A stretch of DNA of 64,000 bases, from NCBI GenBank assembly GCA_905479265.1, contig CAJQLX010000004.1:1-64000 (forward strand). The letters run 5' to 3'. This document shows positions 1-8,820 of the stretch, piece after piece. The DNA is from an uncultured Alphaproteobacteria bacterium (GTDB lineage: Bacteria; Pseudomonadota; Alphaproteobacteria; UBA7985). Numbering within the stretch: the stretch's first letter is position 1; each line of letters opens with the position of its first letter. The position numbers and the translations under genes are program-made. Below the pieces are notes generated by a model. That model ran no database searches. It was not told the origin of the DNA and saw nothing but the letters and a program-made list of their open reading frames with translations.

Positions 1-134
1 GCTTGCGGCAGTCTGCGGGGATTATGATAAATTACCTCTATGAGCGGACCAAACTGGTGAACAACCACGAAGCCTTTGTCTCAACCGGCATGATCCCAAG
101 TTCCGCTGACATCACACTTTTGACGAGGCCTTAA
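1..134 (+). CDS. C-terminal fragment of an unidentified protein
   Basis: An open frame enters from the left edge and stops at TAA 132-134, giving about 43 residues that end in SADITLLTRP. The reading frame has no internal stop, and the next gene follows on the same strand about 90 bp later. The piece is too short to assign. Its amphipathic segment and short tail would fit the end of a LacI-type or periplasmic-binding fold, but that is a guess. Confidence 0.4.
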   Translation, partial: LRQSAGIMINYLYERTKLVNNHEAFVSTGMIPSSADITLLTRP

Positions 135-221
135 CCCAAAGGCTTAACCCCTCACGGATCGGTGCCGCCTATTGGCCGTCGCGACGAAAAAGAACAGACC
201 TTGCAGCACAAGAACGGAACA

Positions 222-1526
222 ATGACAGTGGCTGACGTTGAAACAGACGTGTTGGTTGTTGGCGGCGGTACCGCAGGGTTTGGGGCTGCGGTAGCCGCAG
301 GGCGTCAGGGCTTGCGGGTCACGCTGCTTGAAGCGACCAGCAAAGTCGGCGGCGTTATGGCCTTTTGCCCCGGTATGCCGTGGGGCGGTGGCTATCCCGT
401 CGATCAAATCGTTGGTGGTTTGATCGAAGAGTTGACCCAGCGCCTTGAGCAGATGGATCCGCCAGCGGCGGAAAAGCGGCCTTGTACGCTGGAAAACTTT
501 GGGCCGGAAATCATTTACGACCACGACATCGCGACCTTGACCATGTTTGAAATGCTCGAAGAAGCGGGCGTGGAAGTAAGGCTGAACGCTACCGCTTTGC
601 AGCCCACAATGACTGAGGATCGCATCACCGCCGTCGAGTGCGTCAACCGGAACGGTCCCTTTACCATCCGTCCTAAAGTGGTGATTGACTGCTCTGGCGA
701 CGGGGATATTTCAGCCAAAGCGGGGGTGCCCTACACTTTGGGTGATGAGAACGGGAACATGATGGGCGTAACGATCTCGTTTCACATGGTTGGTGTGGAC
801 TGGGATGCCGCCTTTGCCGAGCCCGATCCCTATTTCACCAAATACGCAGCAAAAGGTGTCGCAGAAGGCCGGATCCACCCGGATTTGGCGCAGCTGTATC
901 TGATGAAAGCCTTTCACCAAGGCACAGTGTTCTGCAACTCGGTGCATGTGCGCGGCGTCAACGGTATCGACCCCGATGCCGTCTCGAAGGCCACACAGGA
1001 AGGCCGCCGGCGCTGTCACCAATTGGCGAGGTTTCTGCGCGAAGAAGTCCCCGGCTTTGCCAAGGCGCACATGGCCATGCTGTCGCCCACGGTTGGTGTC
1101 CGCGAAACGCGCAAGCTCGAAGGGGTTTACCGGGTCACAGGCGAAGATTTGGCCAAGGCACGGCGTTTCACTGACGGCATTGTCTGCTGTGACAACCCCG
1201 TTGACGATGTCATGCGGGGCTCCTCAGAAATGACCCACGACGCCGCTGTTTCTGCGGGCAGCTACTACACCATTCCGTTCCGCGCGCTGATGCCTGCGAA
1301 CGTGGCAAACCTCATGTTTTGCGGGCGGATCATATCGGCGGACGCGGTCGCCTTTGCCTCGGTGCGCGGGATGCCGCAGTGCATGTCAATGGGACAAGCC
1401 GCGGGAACCGCTGCGGCGATGATGATCGAAAACCACACGGCCGTTCAAGATCTTGACCTACCGGCGCTTGTCGCAAATCTCACCCAGCAGGGGATTCATG
1501 GACTGGGTAACAGCAGCCTCCTATAA
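222..1526 (+). CDS. FAD-dependent oxidoreductase (FAD_oxidored family)
   Basis: 434 aa soluble flavoprotein. The N-terminus carries the dinucleotide-binding motif DVLVVGGGTAGFGAAVAA followed by LLEATSKVGG. A second FAD-contact region (VVIDCSGDGDISAKAG) lies near residue 170, and the C-terminal ATG motif region (LMFCGRIISADAVAFASVRG) closes the FAD domain. I chose ATG 222 because the Rossmann strand starts directly after it; the upstream GTG at 162 would add 20 residues of non-matching sequence. It is a paralogue of the protein at 11032-12393. Members of this family oxidise diverse small molecules and the substrate cannot be read from sequence. A hydrolase gene follows 39 bp downstream on the same strand. 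Confidence 0.85.
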   Translation: MTVADVETDVLVVGGGTAGFGAAVAAGRQGLRVTLLEATSKVGGVMAFCPGMPWGGGYPVDQIVGGLIEELTQRLEQMDPPAAEKRPCTLENFGPEIIYDHDIATLTMFEMLEEAGVEVRLNATALQPTMTEDRITAVECVNRNGPFTIRPKVVIDCSGDGDISAKAGVPYTLGDENGNMMGVTISFHMVGVDWDAAFAEPDPYFTKYAAKGVAEGRIHPDLAQLYLMKAFHQGTVFCNSVHVRGVNGIDPDAVSKATQEGRRRCHQLARFLREEVPGFAKAHMAMLSPTVGVRETRKLEGVYRVTGEDLAKARRFTDGIVCCDNPVDDVMRGSSEMTHDAAVSAGSYYTIPFRALMPANVANLMFCGRIISADAVAFASVRGMPQCMSMGQAAGTAAAMMIENHTAVQDLDLPALVANLTQQGIHGLGNSSLL

Positions 1527-1565
1527 CCCGTCCGACGCATTGTAACATTCAGGTAAGCAAGCACC

Positions 1566-2762
1566 ATGACCCCGACACAGCCGCAGACCCCCGCCGTGAC
1601 CAACCGCATTGACGGCCTGCGCCCCGATGCGCCTGTACGGGCCGCGTGGGGGGCGTTTGGTGTGGGTCGGACAACGCTGAAAATGACCAACGAAGATGTA
1701 CCGCGCATGGTCAATTTGCTGACCGGAGAAGGCCCGGAACGCGCAGATCGCACACTGACGGTAGAGCTGTTTTACCCCGCTCAAAAGCCGGTCCAGCCGA
1801 CCCCGATACAAAGCCTGTTGCGCGACGGACAAACGCCGGTGACGCTGTGGGGCCAATCGGCGCAGGATGCCCCTATTGCCGAGACAGCCGGCGATTTCCC
1901 GTTGGTTGTGATCTCCCACGGCTATCCCGGCAACCGGTTTTTGATGTCCCATCTCGCTGAAAACCTAGCGACCAAAGGCTATGCCGTCGCCAGCATCGAC
2001 CACCCCGACTCAACCTATGACGATCAGAACATCCCCGAAGCCGTCGCTGTTGATCGGCCGCGCGACATTCACTTCGTGCTCAACGCCTTAACGGCGCTGC
2101 GAACCACTGGCGACCATCCAGCCCTTGCCCTGCTCTCGACGGATCGCATCGGGTTGGTGGGCTACTCCATGGGCGGATATGGCGTTCTGATGGCTCAAGG
2201 CGCGCAGTTGGCCCCGCCGTTGCTCACACAAAGCCCCGCCGCCGCGCAACCGCTGGTGCAGGGCTACATCCTGGACACGGACACCCCCGCGCACCACCCT
2301 GACCCTCGTGTTGCGGCTATGATCGCGATTGCGCCCTGGGGCCGTCAGGTGGGGATCCTTGACCCAAAAGGCCTGGCCAAGATCACCACGCCAACGCTCG
2401 TGGTCGGCGGGTCTGACGATGAAATTTCAGGCTATGAAACCGGTATTCGCCAGATTTGGCAGGACACCACCGCCGCCGACCGGGCTTTGCTGACGTTCGA
2501 GAATGCACAGCACAACGCAGCCGCCCCGATCCCCGCGCCACAGGAAAGCTACATCCCGCACCCAGAGCTTGGCATGCTGCCTTTCGAGCATTACGCCGAC
2601 CCGGTTTGGGACAACGTCCGCATGAACAATATTCTACAGCACGCCGCGACCGGCCTGTTTGACCACTATGTCAGGAACGACCAAAGCGCCCCGGATTTAG
2701 CCCAAGCACGCGCTGAACACGACATTCCCGGCACACGGTTTGAGTTCCTTCCTGCTGGCTAA
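1566..2762 (+). CDS. alpha/beta hydrolase, PAF-acetylhydrolase/dienelactone-hydrolase-like
   Basis: 398 aa with no obvious signal peptide. The oxyanion region VVISHGYPGNR lies at about residues 114-124, the nucleophile elbow GYSMGG puts the catalytic serine at 201, and a late Asp (VVGGSDDE) and His (ENAQHNA) complete a plausible triad. Length and the HG...GYSMGG arrangement resemble platelet-activating-factor acetylhydrolase-like or dienelactone-hydrolase-like esterases. It lies 39 bp behind the FAD oxidoreductase on the same strand, so the two may be co-transcribed. Substrate unknown. Confidence 0.8.
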   Translation: MTPTQPQTPAVTNRIDGLRPDAPVRAAWGAFGVGRTTLKMTNEDVPRMVNLLTGEGPERADRTLTVELFYPAQKPVQPTPIQSLLRDGQTPVTLWGQSAQDAPIAETAGDFPLVVISHGYPGNRFLMSHLAENLATKGYAVASIDHPDSTYDDQNIPEAVAVDRPRDIHFVLNALTALRTTGDHPALALLSTDRIGLVGYSMGGYGVLMAQGAQLAPPLLTQSPAAAQPLVQGYILDTDTPAHHPDPRVAAMIAIAPWGRQVGILDPKGLAKITTPTLVVGGSDDEISGYETGIRQIWQDTTAADRALLTFENAQHNAAAPIPAPQESYIPHPELGMLPFEHYADPVWDNVRMNNILQHAATGLFDHYVRNDQSAPDLAQARAEHDIPGTRFEFLPAG

Positions 2763-2861
2763 GCAGGCATTCAGACTGCCATTGGACAGCAGCAGCAGAT
2801 CGTCACCTTGCAAGCTTGGCACCAAGGACCAATATTCGGGCCAAGGGATGACGACTGCACC

Positions 2862-3254
2862 ATGACCCAAACGACAAAAATTGCCACTTGCGGCTACTGC
2901 GGCGCCCGCGCTGCGCTGGTGTTGACCCAGCAAGCGCGGCACGAATTAACCTGCTCAGCCTGCGGGGCTCCTCTGGACGATGTCGAGGTTCTGCAAACAA
3001 CCGTGCGCACAGCGCCCCCGACCGATCAGCCGACGACGTTCAAAGAGGCCAAGTCCCGTGCCGCCGTTATGCCTTGGATGGAAAGTCGGGCGAAGGTCAA
3101 CGCAGATGATGACGACGATGACGATGACGACAAAGATCGGCGCAAGGCGTCTAAGAGGTCCAAAAAATCAAAACGGGGCAAGCGGCGTAAATCTCTTGTT
3201 CAGCGCTTCTTTGACGAAGCCGCAGACGCGATCGAGGACATTTTTGACGATTGA
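2862..3254 (+). CDS. small zinc-ribbon protein with charged tail
   Basis: 130 aa. Two Cys pairs (CGYCG near residue 9 and CSACG near residue 32) form a probable zinc ribbon. After a linker comes a run of nine Asp, then a strongly basic block (Lys/Arg/Ser, about residues 92-110), then an acidic amphipathic end (DEAADAIEDIFDD). ATG 2862 is preceded by an AAGGGA-type ribosome site; an upstream TTG at 2808 lacks one. Function unknown. The alternating acidic and basic tail suggests protein or nucleic-acid contacts (inference). Confidence 0.7.
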   Translation: MTQTTKIATCGYCGARAALVLTQQARHELTCSACGAPLDDVEVLQTTVRTAPPTDQPTTFKEAKSRAAVMPWMESRAKVNADDDDDDDDDKDRRKASKRSKKSKRGKRRKSLVQRFFDEAADAIEDIFDD

Positions 3255-3368
3255 GGGCCGCGAATGAGGCCTGCCAAGGGTTCCGTTTCCTGCAAACAGT
3301 CTACTTAATAAGCAGGCAAATGGGGAGGAGCCAGGTCTTGACTGCGAAACTGAGTACCTTGATCGCTC

Positions 3369-4559
3369 ATGTCTGAGGCAACCGTCCCCACCCCCCAGAC
3401 TGATCTTTCCGATTTCCAGCGCCTGATGATCATCACGGCGCTCTCGATCAGCGTTTTCACCGTTGGCATATCGTTGGGCGGGATCATTCCTTGGATTGCG
3501 CTGAAGCAGGATATGCTGGGCGCGGATGGTTTCACAATCGGCCTGATCGTTGCCGCCCAGCCGTTGGGGATCATGCTGGTGGCCCCGTTGGTATCGCGGA
3601 TCGCCTCTTCGATGGGTTTGGGCATGGCGATGGTGGTGTTCAGCGTCGGCACCCTGCCCGGCGTCGCGCTGCTGCCGCTGACAGACTCCAACGCGCTTTG
3701 GGTTCTGTTTCGCTTGGTTGGCGGATTGGCATCGGCGGTGCCTTGGGTGTTGGGCGAGACGTGGATCAATATGGCGACCAAGCCCAAATGGCGCGCGCGC
3801 ACCATGGGGATATACGGCGGCACTTTGGCCGGTGGCTTTGCGCTTGGCCCGATCATGCTGACCTTTTTCGAAAACCAACTGGACTTGGCGATCATTGGTT
3901 TTACGGTTCTGACCGTTCTGTCGATCCTGCCGCTGCTGCCAATTTTGCGCTATGCACCTACGTTTCCGAAGCAAGAAAACACGGCATTCTTCTCCATTAT
4001 TTTCACCATGCCCGTGGTCTTTTTCGCCGTTGTACTGGCCGCCGTTGCCGACATGTCATTCGCAACCTTTTTGCCGCTGTGGAGTACGGCTCAGGGCGCT
4101 TCGATACAGACATCACTGCTGCTGGTGTCCTGCCTGATGGTTGGAAACGTGGTGCTGCAGTTCCCCATAAGCATTTTGGCGGACAGGATTGGGGTTCGGC
4201 GCACCATGCGGTTTTGCGGCGTTGTCTCGCTGGTCATCCCACTGCTTATCATGGGAGTTGGGACCAACTTGCTGTTGCTGTTTCCGCTGCTCTTCATCTT
4301 TGGCGGCACCGTTTGGACGCTCTATTCGCTCGCGCTGGCTGATCTGGGACATCGTTTGAGCGGATCCGCGCTCGCCATGGCCAATGCTGCTGTGGTGTTC
4401 GTTTACACAGCGTCCAATGTGGTTGGTCCGCCGCTTTCGGGCTTGGGTCTGCGCCTGTGGTCCCCGCACGGGTTTATCTTGGTAACCGTCGTGATTGCGC
4501 TGATCTTTGTGATCCTCGCCTACCTGCGCCCCACCCCAGCAGAGACGGAGTCGTCATAA
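3369..4559 (+). CDS. MFS transporter
   Basis: 396 aa with about twelve hydrophobic segments and a break near the middle, typical of the major facilitator superfamily. The N-terminal half carries the sequence RIASSMGLGMAM between helices 2 and 3, and ETWINMATKPKWRARTMGIYGG between helices 4 and 6, as in YcaD-like sugar and drug transporters. The C-terminal half repeats the loop motif as ILADRIGVRRTMR. Substrate not predictable. No strong ribosome site is visible before ATG 3369. Confidence 0.85.
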   Translation: MSEATVPTPQTDLSDFQRLMIITALSISVFTVGISLGGIIPWIALKQDMLGADGFTIGLIVAAQPLGIMLVAPLVSRIASSMGLGMAMVVFSVGTLPGVALLPLTDSNALWVLFRLVGGLASAVPWVLGETWINMATKPKWRARTMGIYGGTLAGGFALGPIMLTFFENQLDLAIIGFTVLTVLSILPLLPILRYAPTFPKQENTAFFSIIFTMPVVFFAVVLAAVADMSFATFLPLWSTAQGASIQTSLLLVSCLMVGNVVLQFPISILADRIGVRRTMRFCGVVSLVIPLLIMGVGTNLLLLFPLLFIFGGTVWTLYSLALADLGHRLSGSALAMANAAVVFVYTASNVVGPPLSGLGLRLWSPHGFILVTVVIALIFVILAYLRPTPAETESS

Positions 4560-4603
4560 TCCCCGTTCCACCTAATTTGGCCCACGCAAATGTGTCTTAT
4601 CAA

Positions 4604-4638
4604 GTGCATTTGCACTACTTTCTCTCGTTAAGTATGTG
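4604..4638 (+). promoter_or_regulatory. possible promoter with overlapping palindrome
   Basis: TTGCAC (4610-4615), a 17-bp spacer and TATGTG (4633-4638) form a modest sigma70-like promoter upstream of the periplasmic-protein gene at 4679. A palindrome GTGCA-TT-TGCAC (4604-4615) covers the -35 box, and GCAAATG at 4586-4592 is inverted at 4607-4613. The inverted repeat could instead be a weak terminator for the MFS gene. Confidence 0.3.
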
Positions 4639-4678
4639 ATACGCTCTCGAAATAGTGGAATCTATTTTGGAGCTTTCT

Positions 4679-5461
4679 ATGGCGATCTTCAATATTTGGC
4701 CTAAGACGCTCAAGGCCGCTTTGGTCTTGTTGCTCACGGGGTTGAGCCTCTCGTCTCCGGCAACGGCCCAGACCTACGCTGACGACTGGTGGGGCTATGT
4801 TATTCGCAACAATCTGGGAACCTTTACCTTGGGTCAGGATCTGGATTTCTCCTGCTTGGCCGGTCGCGGTGAAGTGCTTGTTGCTGTCGCTATCGAGGCG
4901 GACGCCGCTCAAACCAAAATAGAGCTCCGCCATGGAAAGCATTCCTATCGCGCAAACGCGAAACGAAGGGTAGACGGCGCGTATATCTTCGCCGTCCCCC
5001 AACACCGCACCGCGGCGCTGTATCAACTGCTGACCGAGTTCCCGGAGCTGAACGTTGAAACATCGATAGCCGCGCCCTTTATGGTCAAAACAGGAGCCAA
5101 AGCCGGATCAAAGGCTGGACAAGCGATGGAGCGGTTCTGCTCCCCCGAGCGCAGCACGGCACAAACCGCGACCACCACCAACGCCACAGAAAACCTGCCC
5201 TGCTCTCAGGAAGGTCTCGCTCGGTCTGAGCAAAGCGCAGGCTCCCTCCGGCTGAAGCTCACCAACCGAACCCGCTTGCCTCGGGTGGTTTTCTGGCTGG
5301 ACCAAAGTGGGCAACGGCGCGACGCCACGCGCCTGAACCCCGGCCAATCCATCACCAAACGAACGCAGCCCGATCACGTCTGGCTGGCAGCAGATCGCAA
5401 TGGAACGTGCAAAGAGATGGTGTTGGCGCGGGCCAGCGGTAAATTTGTCATCAACCGCTAG
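4679..5461 (+). CDS. exported protein of unknown function
   Basis: 260 aa. ATG 4679 gives a classical Sec signal: an MAIFNIWPKTLK start, a hydrophobic core (AALVLLLTGLSL) and a cleavage-like SPATAQ near residue 31. The earlier GTG at 4655 would add eight residues before it. The mature protein has few cysteines (one near LDFSCLAG, one in MERFCSPE, one in NLPCSQEG and one in GTCKEM) and no recognisable catalytic motif. It overlaps the 3' end of the convergent EamA transporter gene by 11 bp. Confidence 0.6.
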   Translation: MAIFNIWPKTLKAALVLLLTGLSLSSPATAQTYADDWWGYVIRNNLGTFTLGQDLDFSCLAGRGEVLVAVAIEADAAQTKIELRHGKHSYRANAKRRVDGAYIFAVPQHRTAALYQLLTEFPELNVETSIAAPFMVKTGAKAGSKAGQAMERFCSPERSTAQTATTTNATENLPCSQEGLARSEQSAGSLRLKLTNRTRLPRVVFWLDQSGQRRDATRLNPGQSITKRTQPDHVWLAADRNGTCKEMVLARASGKFVINR

Positions 5462-6335
5462 GGCTGGCGTCGGGGGTTTTGGTTCGGCGCTGTAGGGTGA
5501 TAATCCCAACCCCGGCCAGAATAACCGCGCCACCGAGCAGGCTATTCAGGCTTGGGCGCTCGCCCAGAAACAGCATGCCGCCCAACGAAGCATAGAGCGG
5601 CAGCAGGAGCAGGAACGGCGCCACGCGCCCGACGTCGTGGCGGCGGATCAGCGTATTCCACAGAAAGTAGCCAAAGGCTGTCATGACAATGCCAAGGTAA
5701 GCAACGGCGAGCCAAACGATGGGCTTTGCCTGCTGCACAGCCTGCACCTGCCCCTCTTCGAACAATGCCGACATGACGAACAATTGCGGTGCTGCAAATA
5801 CGGCGGTCCAAGCGGTCACGGTTAAGCCGTCGATATCCTTCATCCGTCGCACCATAATCTGTCCCAAGGCCCAACTCAGCGCCCCGCCGATCACCAAGCC
5901 AACGGCCCACACGTCCCCCTGAAACGTGCCAGGATTGGCGATCAGCCCAACGCCAATAAAGGCGACGACGATCCCAACCCATTTCCGCGCCTCCGGCTTT
6001 TCGCCGAGCAACACAGCACCGAGGATGACGAGAAAAGGCACTTCAAGCTGCACGATCAGCGCCGCGATACCCGCGTCCAAGCCCTTGAGACCTGTAAAAG
6101 TCAGGCTGTATTGAACAGCGCAGGCGACGATGGCTGTGCAGAACAACCAGACGAGGTTTTTCCGCGGGATCGGTACAAACCACACCAGCAAAAAAGCGGT
6201 GAGCGTGAAGCGGAACCCCATCAGCAAAATCGGCGGAAACTGTTCGATGGCACCTTTTGCCAAGACCAGACCCATGCCCCACACCAAGGGAACAGTGAGC
6301 GCCATCAAGACCTCAGTCGCACTCAACTTTCCCAT
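5451..6335 (-). CDS. EamA/DMT-family transporter
   Basis: 294 aa with ten predicted membrane helices in two repeated EamA halves, each ending in a conserved ILGAVLLGEKP or GGMLFLGERP segment. This is the drug/metabolite transporter fold used for metabolite efflux or uptake. ATG 6335 is chosen because GAGGAG lies about 10 nt upstream; the frame stays open 23 codons further but that part is hydrophilic and unlike the family start. Convergent with the periplasmic-protein gene. Confidence 0.85.
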   Translation of the reverse strand: MGKLSATEVLMALTVPLVWGMGLVLAKGAIEQFPPILLMGFRFTLTAFLLVWFVPIPRKNLVWLFCTAIVACAVQYSLTFTGLKGLDAGIAALIVQLEVPFLVILGAVLLGEKPEARKWVGIVVAFIGVGLIANPGTFQGDVWAVGLVIGGALSWALGQIMVRRMKDIDGLTVTAWTAVFAAPQLFVMSALFEEGQVQAVQQAKPIVWLAVAYLGIVMTAFGYFLWNTLIRRHDVGRVAPFLLLLPLYASLGGMLFLGERPSLNSLLGGAVILAGVGIITLQRRTKTPDASPSG

Positions 6336-6451
6336 CAATCGACGCTCCTCGACAAAACTCAACAGGCCACAGGTTTGCCCCTCAGAGCTGCAGCAGCCTG
6401 ACACAAGGTCCGGCGCACGGGAAAGGAATTCTCAACCGGCGCTGTGCTGGC

Positions 6452-7909
6452 TCAGCTGGGGTTAAGGCGTGCGATGATCTCTTGTTGCTTATCGAACCAC
6501 GGTGCCGCCTGCTCGATTTCCGCCGACAGGCTCATCAACGCCTCGTCTTCCCCAAACCGCATGGCGAAGTGAACGCCGATGGGCAGGTCATTGGCCGACC
6601 AATGCAGCGGCAGCGAGACCGCAGGCTGTCCGGTGGCGTTAAACGCCGCTGTGAAGGGCGAATACTCGAAAACGCCGCCCTTGCCGTTGCGGTATTCCCA
6701 AAAGTTATCGTTGTCCGGCTTAAGCTGACCAATGCGCGCCGGAGGCTGGCCGAGCGTTGCGGTGATCAAGACATCGAAGTCCGTCATCAAATGAGCCATT
6801 CGGCGGCCAAAGGCATGCACTTCGTTGACGGAATCCAGGTAATCTTCGCCTGATACGTCGCGCGCGTAGGCCACGGCCCCCCATGTCACCCCGTCCACCT
6901 GCGCCCGGTCTAGCGGCTGACCCGCCAGCGCCTTGCTGACCGACAGCGACGTGCCGCAGGCCACGACCTTTGTCCACGCGTGCATCATGTCCAGAGCCCG
7001 CAGGCTGTCGGGTATCTGGAGTTCTTCGACATGGTGCCCCAAGCGCTCCATCAGCCGTGCCGCACTCAGAACGGCGTCCTGACAGTCTTGGTGGATGGGA
7101 TCGCCAGAAAGCGTCGTGGTCAAAAACCGAACCTTTAACCGCTGGGTTGGGCTTTGCTTTAGGGCGTCTTGAAAGCTGCCGGCCATTGGCGGTGCTGTGT
7201 AGGGCGCGCCGCTATCCATACCGGTGCAGGCGTCTAAAAAGGCGGCAGTATCGCGCAAAGACCGGGTGATAAAGCCGTCAATCGCCATGCCGCCCCATCC
7301 TTCGCCCGCCAACGGTCCGCTGGGCAGGCGCGCTCGGGTCGGCTTGAAACCAACCAAACCGCAAGATGAAGCTGGGATCCGCACAGAACCGCCACCATCC
7401 GAGCCGTGAGCCGCAGGGACGATCCCGGCCGCAACTGATGCTCCCGATCCTCCGGATGAGCCACCCGGCGTGTGGTCGAGGTTCCACGGGTTCCGTGTCG
7501 GTGCGCCGTTAACCTGCCCTTCTGTCACCGGACCAACACCAAATTCCGGCGATGCGGTTCGGCCAAAGGTCACAACGCCCGTATCGCGAACCCGCTCAAA
7601 CATGGCGGAATTCACGGGCCAACGCATATTTTCGCTGAGCTTCGACCCGTTGCTGGTCGGAAAATCGACTGCGGCCATCCCGAGGTCTTTTATCAGGAAC
7701 GGCACGCCGGTGAAGGGACCGCCCGGCAAGCCTTCGTCGATGCTGCGACGGGCCACGTCCTGACCGTCCACAACAATGGCATTGAGCGCGGGGTTGTGGG
7801 TCGCGGCAAGCTCCAGCGCGACGTTCAGCAATTCGCTTGGCGAGGCGTCCTTGCGGGCCACCATCTGGGCAAGGCCCGTTGCATCCTGCTTTAAATACTC
7901 CTGCTTCAT
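6452..7909 (-). CDS. amidase signature family enzyme
   Basis: 485 aa cytoplasmic hydrolase of the amidase-signature family. The Ser-cisSer-Lys triad can be placed: Lys74 in PFLIKDLG, Ser151 in PGGSSGGSG and nucleophile Ser175 in SDGGGSVRIPAS, with the family spacing of 24 between the serines. ATG 7909 follows GGAGGG by a few bases; the upstream start at 7945 is less likely. Family members hydrolyse amides or carbamates, but the substrate cannot be inferred. Divergent from the fatty-acid-hydroxylase-like gene across about 180 bp. Confidence 0.88.
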   Translation of the reverse strand: MKQEYLKQDATGLAQMVARKDASPSELLNVALELAATHNPALNAIVVDGQDVARRSIDEGLPGGPFTGVPFLIKDLGMAAVDFPTSNGSKLSENMRWPVNSAMFERVRDTGVVTFGRTASPEFGVGPVTEGQVNGAPTRNPWNLDHTPGGSSGGSGASVAAGIVPAAHGSDGGGSVRIPASSCGLVGFKPTRARLPSGPLAGEGWGGMAIDGFITRSLRDTAAFLDACTGMDSGAPYTAPPMAGSFQDALKQSPTQRLKVRFLTTTLSGDPIHQDCQDAVLSAARLMERLGHHVEELQIPDSLRALDMMHAWTKVVACGTSLSVSKALAGQPLDRAQVDGVTWGAVAYARDVSGEDYLDSVNEVHAFGRRMAHLMTDFDVLITATLGQPPARIGQLKPDNDNFWEYRNGKGGVFEYSPFTAAFNATGQPAVSLPLHWSANDLPIGVHFAMRFGEDEALMSLSAEIEQAAPWFDKQQEIIARLNPS

Positions 7910-8090
7910 CACACCCTCCACAAAGCACAATCTCCCACCACTCACACACGGAGCGGCCCTTATCGGTTTTCATGTTGAAGGGTTTTTGGGGTCGTTGAAA
8001 AGCCTTGATTTGATCTTGACGTTCGCGCTGCTGCCCGCAGAGTGTCTTGTAGCGGCCATCAAAGCCGCCATGACGAGGGAGAAAAAGCCG

Positions 8091-8789
8091 ATGACCGTGG
8101 TGCTGCGGCATCTGTTGCAGATGCGAAACCTTCAATACCTTATGCCATTCTATGCGCTTGGTTGGGCCGTGCTGGTGCTGAATTTCAGCCCGTGGCTGCT
8201 GCTGGCTGTGGCTTGGGGCTGCTTGCTGCAGTTCATGTTTGAATACGTCCTGCACCGCTTTGCCTATCACGGGACACCGCCGACCGACCAAAGCGCCTTT
8301 TCCAAGCTGTACCGCACCCACATTGCCCATCACGAATATCCGACCGATCCGCGCTTTTTTGCCGGTGACGCGCCTTGGTACGGTGTGCGGGTTTCTGCCT
8401 TGGTCGTTGGCCTGCACACGCTGGCGCTCTGGGCGTTCATGGGCTTTGGCGGCGCGCTGGTGGCCGGGACCACGGCGACCTTTGTCGGCGGGATCAGCGC
8501 GTATCTGTTCTATGAATACTGCCACACGCTGGCTCACCTGCCGGTCCACAAAGGCCGCTTTGGTCGCTGGGTGACGCGCACGCACCTCGCCCACCATTTC
8601 CAAGATCACCACGCGACCTTTCACGTCAGCGCCGGCATGGGATGGATCGATTGGGTGCTGGGGACGGCCTTTGACAAGCAACAGGCCAAGGACCGGTTTG
8701 ACGCGGAAACACACGCCAGTCTGGGCATGGCCAAGGATGACCCTCGGCTGGTCACGGCTCGCCATGAACTGGGGCTGGACCGGTCCTAA
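8091..8789 (+). CDS. fatty acid hydroxylase / sterol desaturase superfamily membrane enzyme
   Basis: 232 aa with several hydrophobic segments and the histidine boxes of the di-iron membrane hydroxylase superfamily: HRFAYHG, HIAHHEYP, HTLAHLPVH and HLAHHFQDHH. These would bind two irons on the cytoplasmic face. ATG 8091 is preceded by GAGGGAG at about 9 nt; ATG 8070 lies seven codons earlier in frame, and a much longer frame reaches back to 7776 across the divergent amidase start, which makes it unlikely. Substrate (fatty acyl, sterol or other lipid) is unknown. Confidence 0.8.
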   Translation: MTVVLRHLLQMRNLQYLMPFYALGWAVLVLNFSPWLLLAVAWGCLLQFMFEYVLHRFAYHGTPPTDQSAFSKLYRTHIAHHEYPTDPRFFAGDAPWYGVRVSALVVGLHTLALWAFMGFGGALVAGTTATFVGGISAYLFYEYCHTLAHLPVHKGRFGRWVTRTHLAHHFQDHHATFHVSAGMGWIDWVLGTAFDKQQAKDRFDAETHASLGMAKDDPRLVTARHELGLDRS

Positions 8790-8793
8790 CCGC

Positions 8794-8820
8794 GGCTTTG
8801 GCTTTGGCTTTGGCTTTGGC
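8794..8820. repeat. hexanucleotide tandem repeat (GGCTTT)4.5
   Basis: Four and a half perfect copies of GGCTTT fill the space between two convergent genes, starting 5 bp after the stop of the hydroxylase gene and ending at the stop codon of the leftward gene at 8821. No other short tandem array of this kind was seen in the window. Confidence 0.95.

Noticed and set aside
8091-8789. Beta-carotene hydroxylase supplying a rhodopsin antenna pigment
   Set aside because: The histidine boxes fit the wider fatty-acid-hydroxylase superfamily, the protein is longer than CrtZ, and the nearby rhodopsin appears to lack the carotenoid-binding opening.
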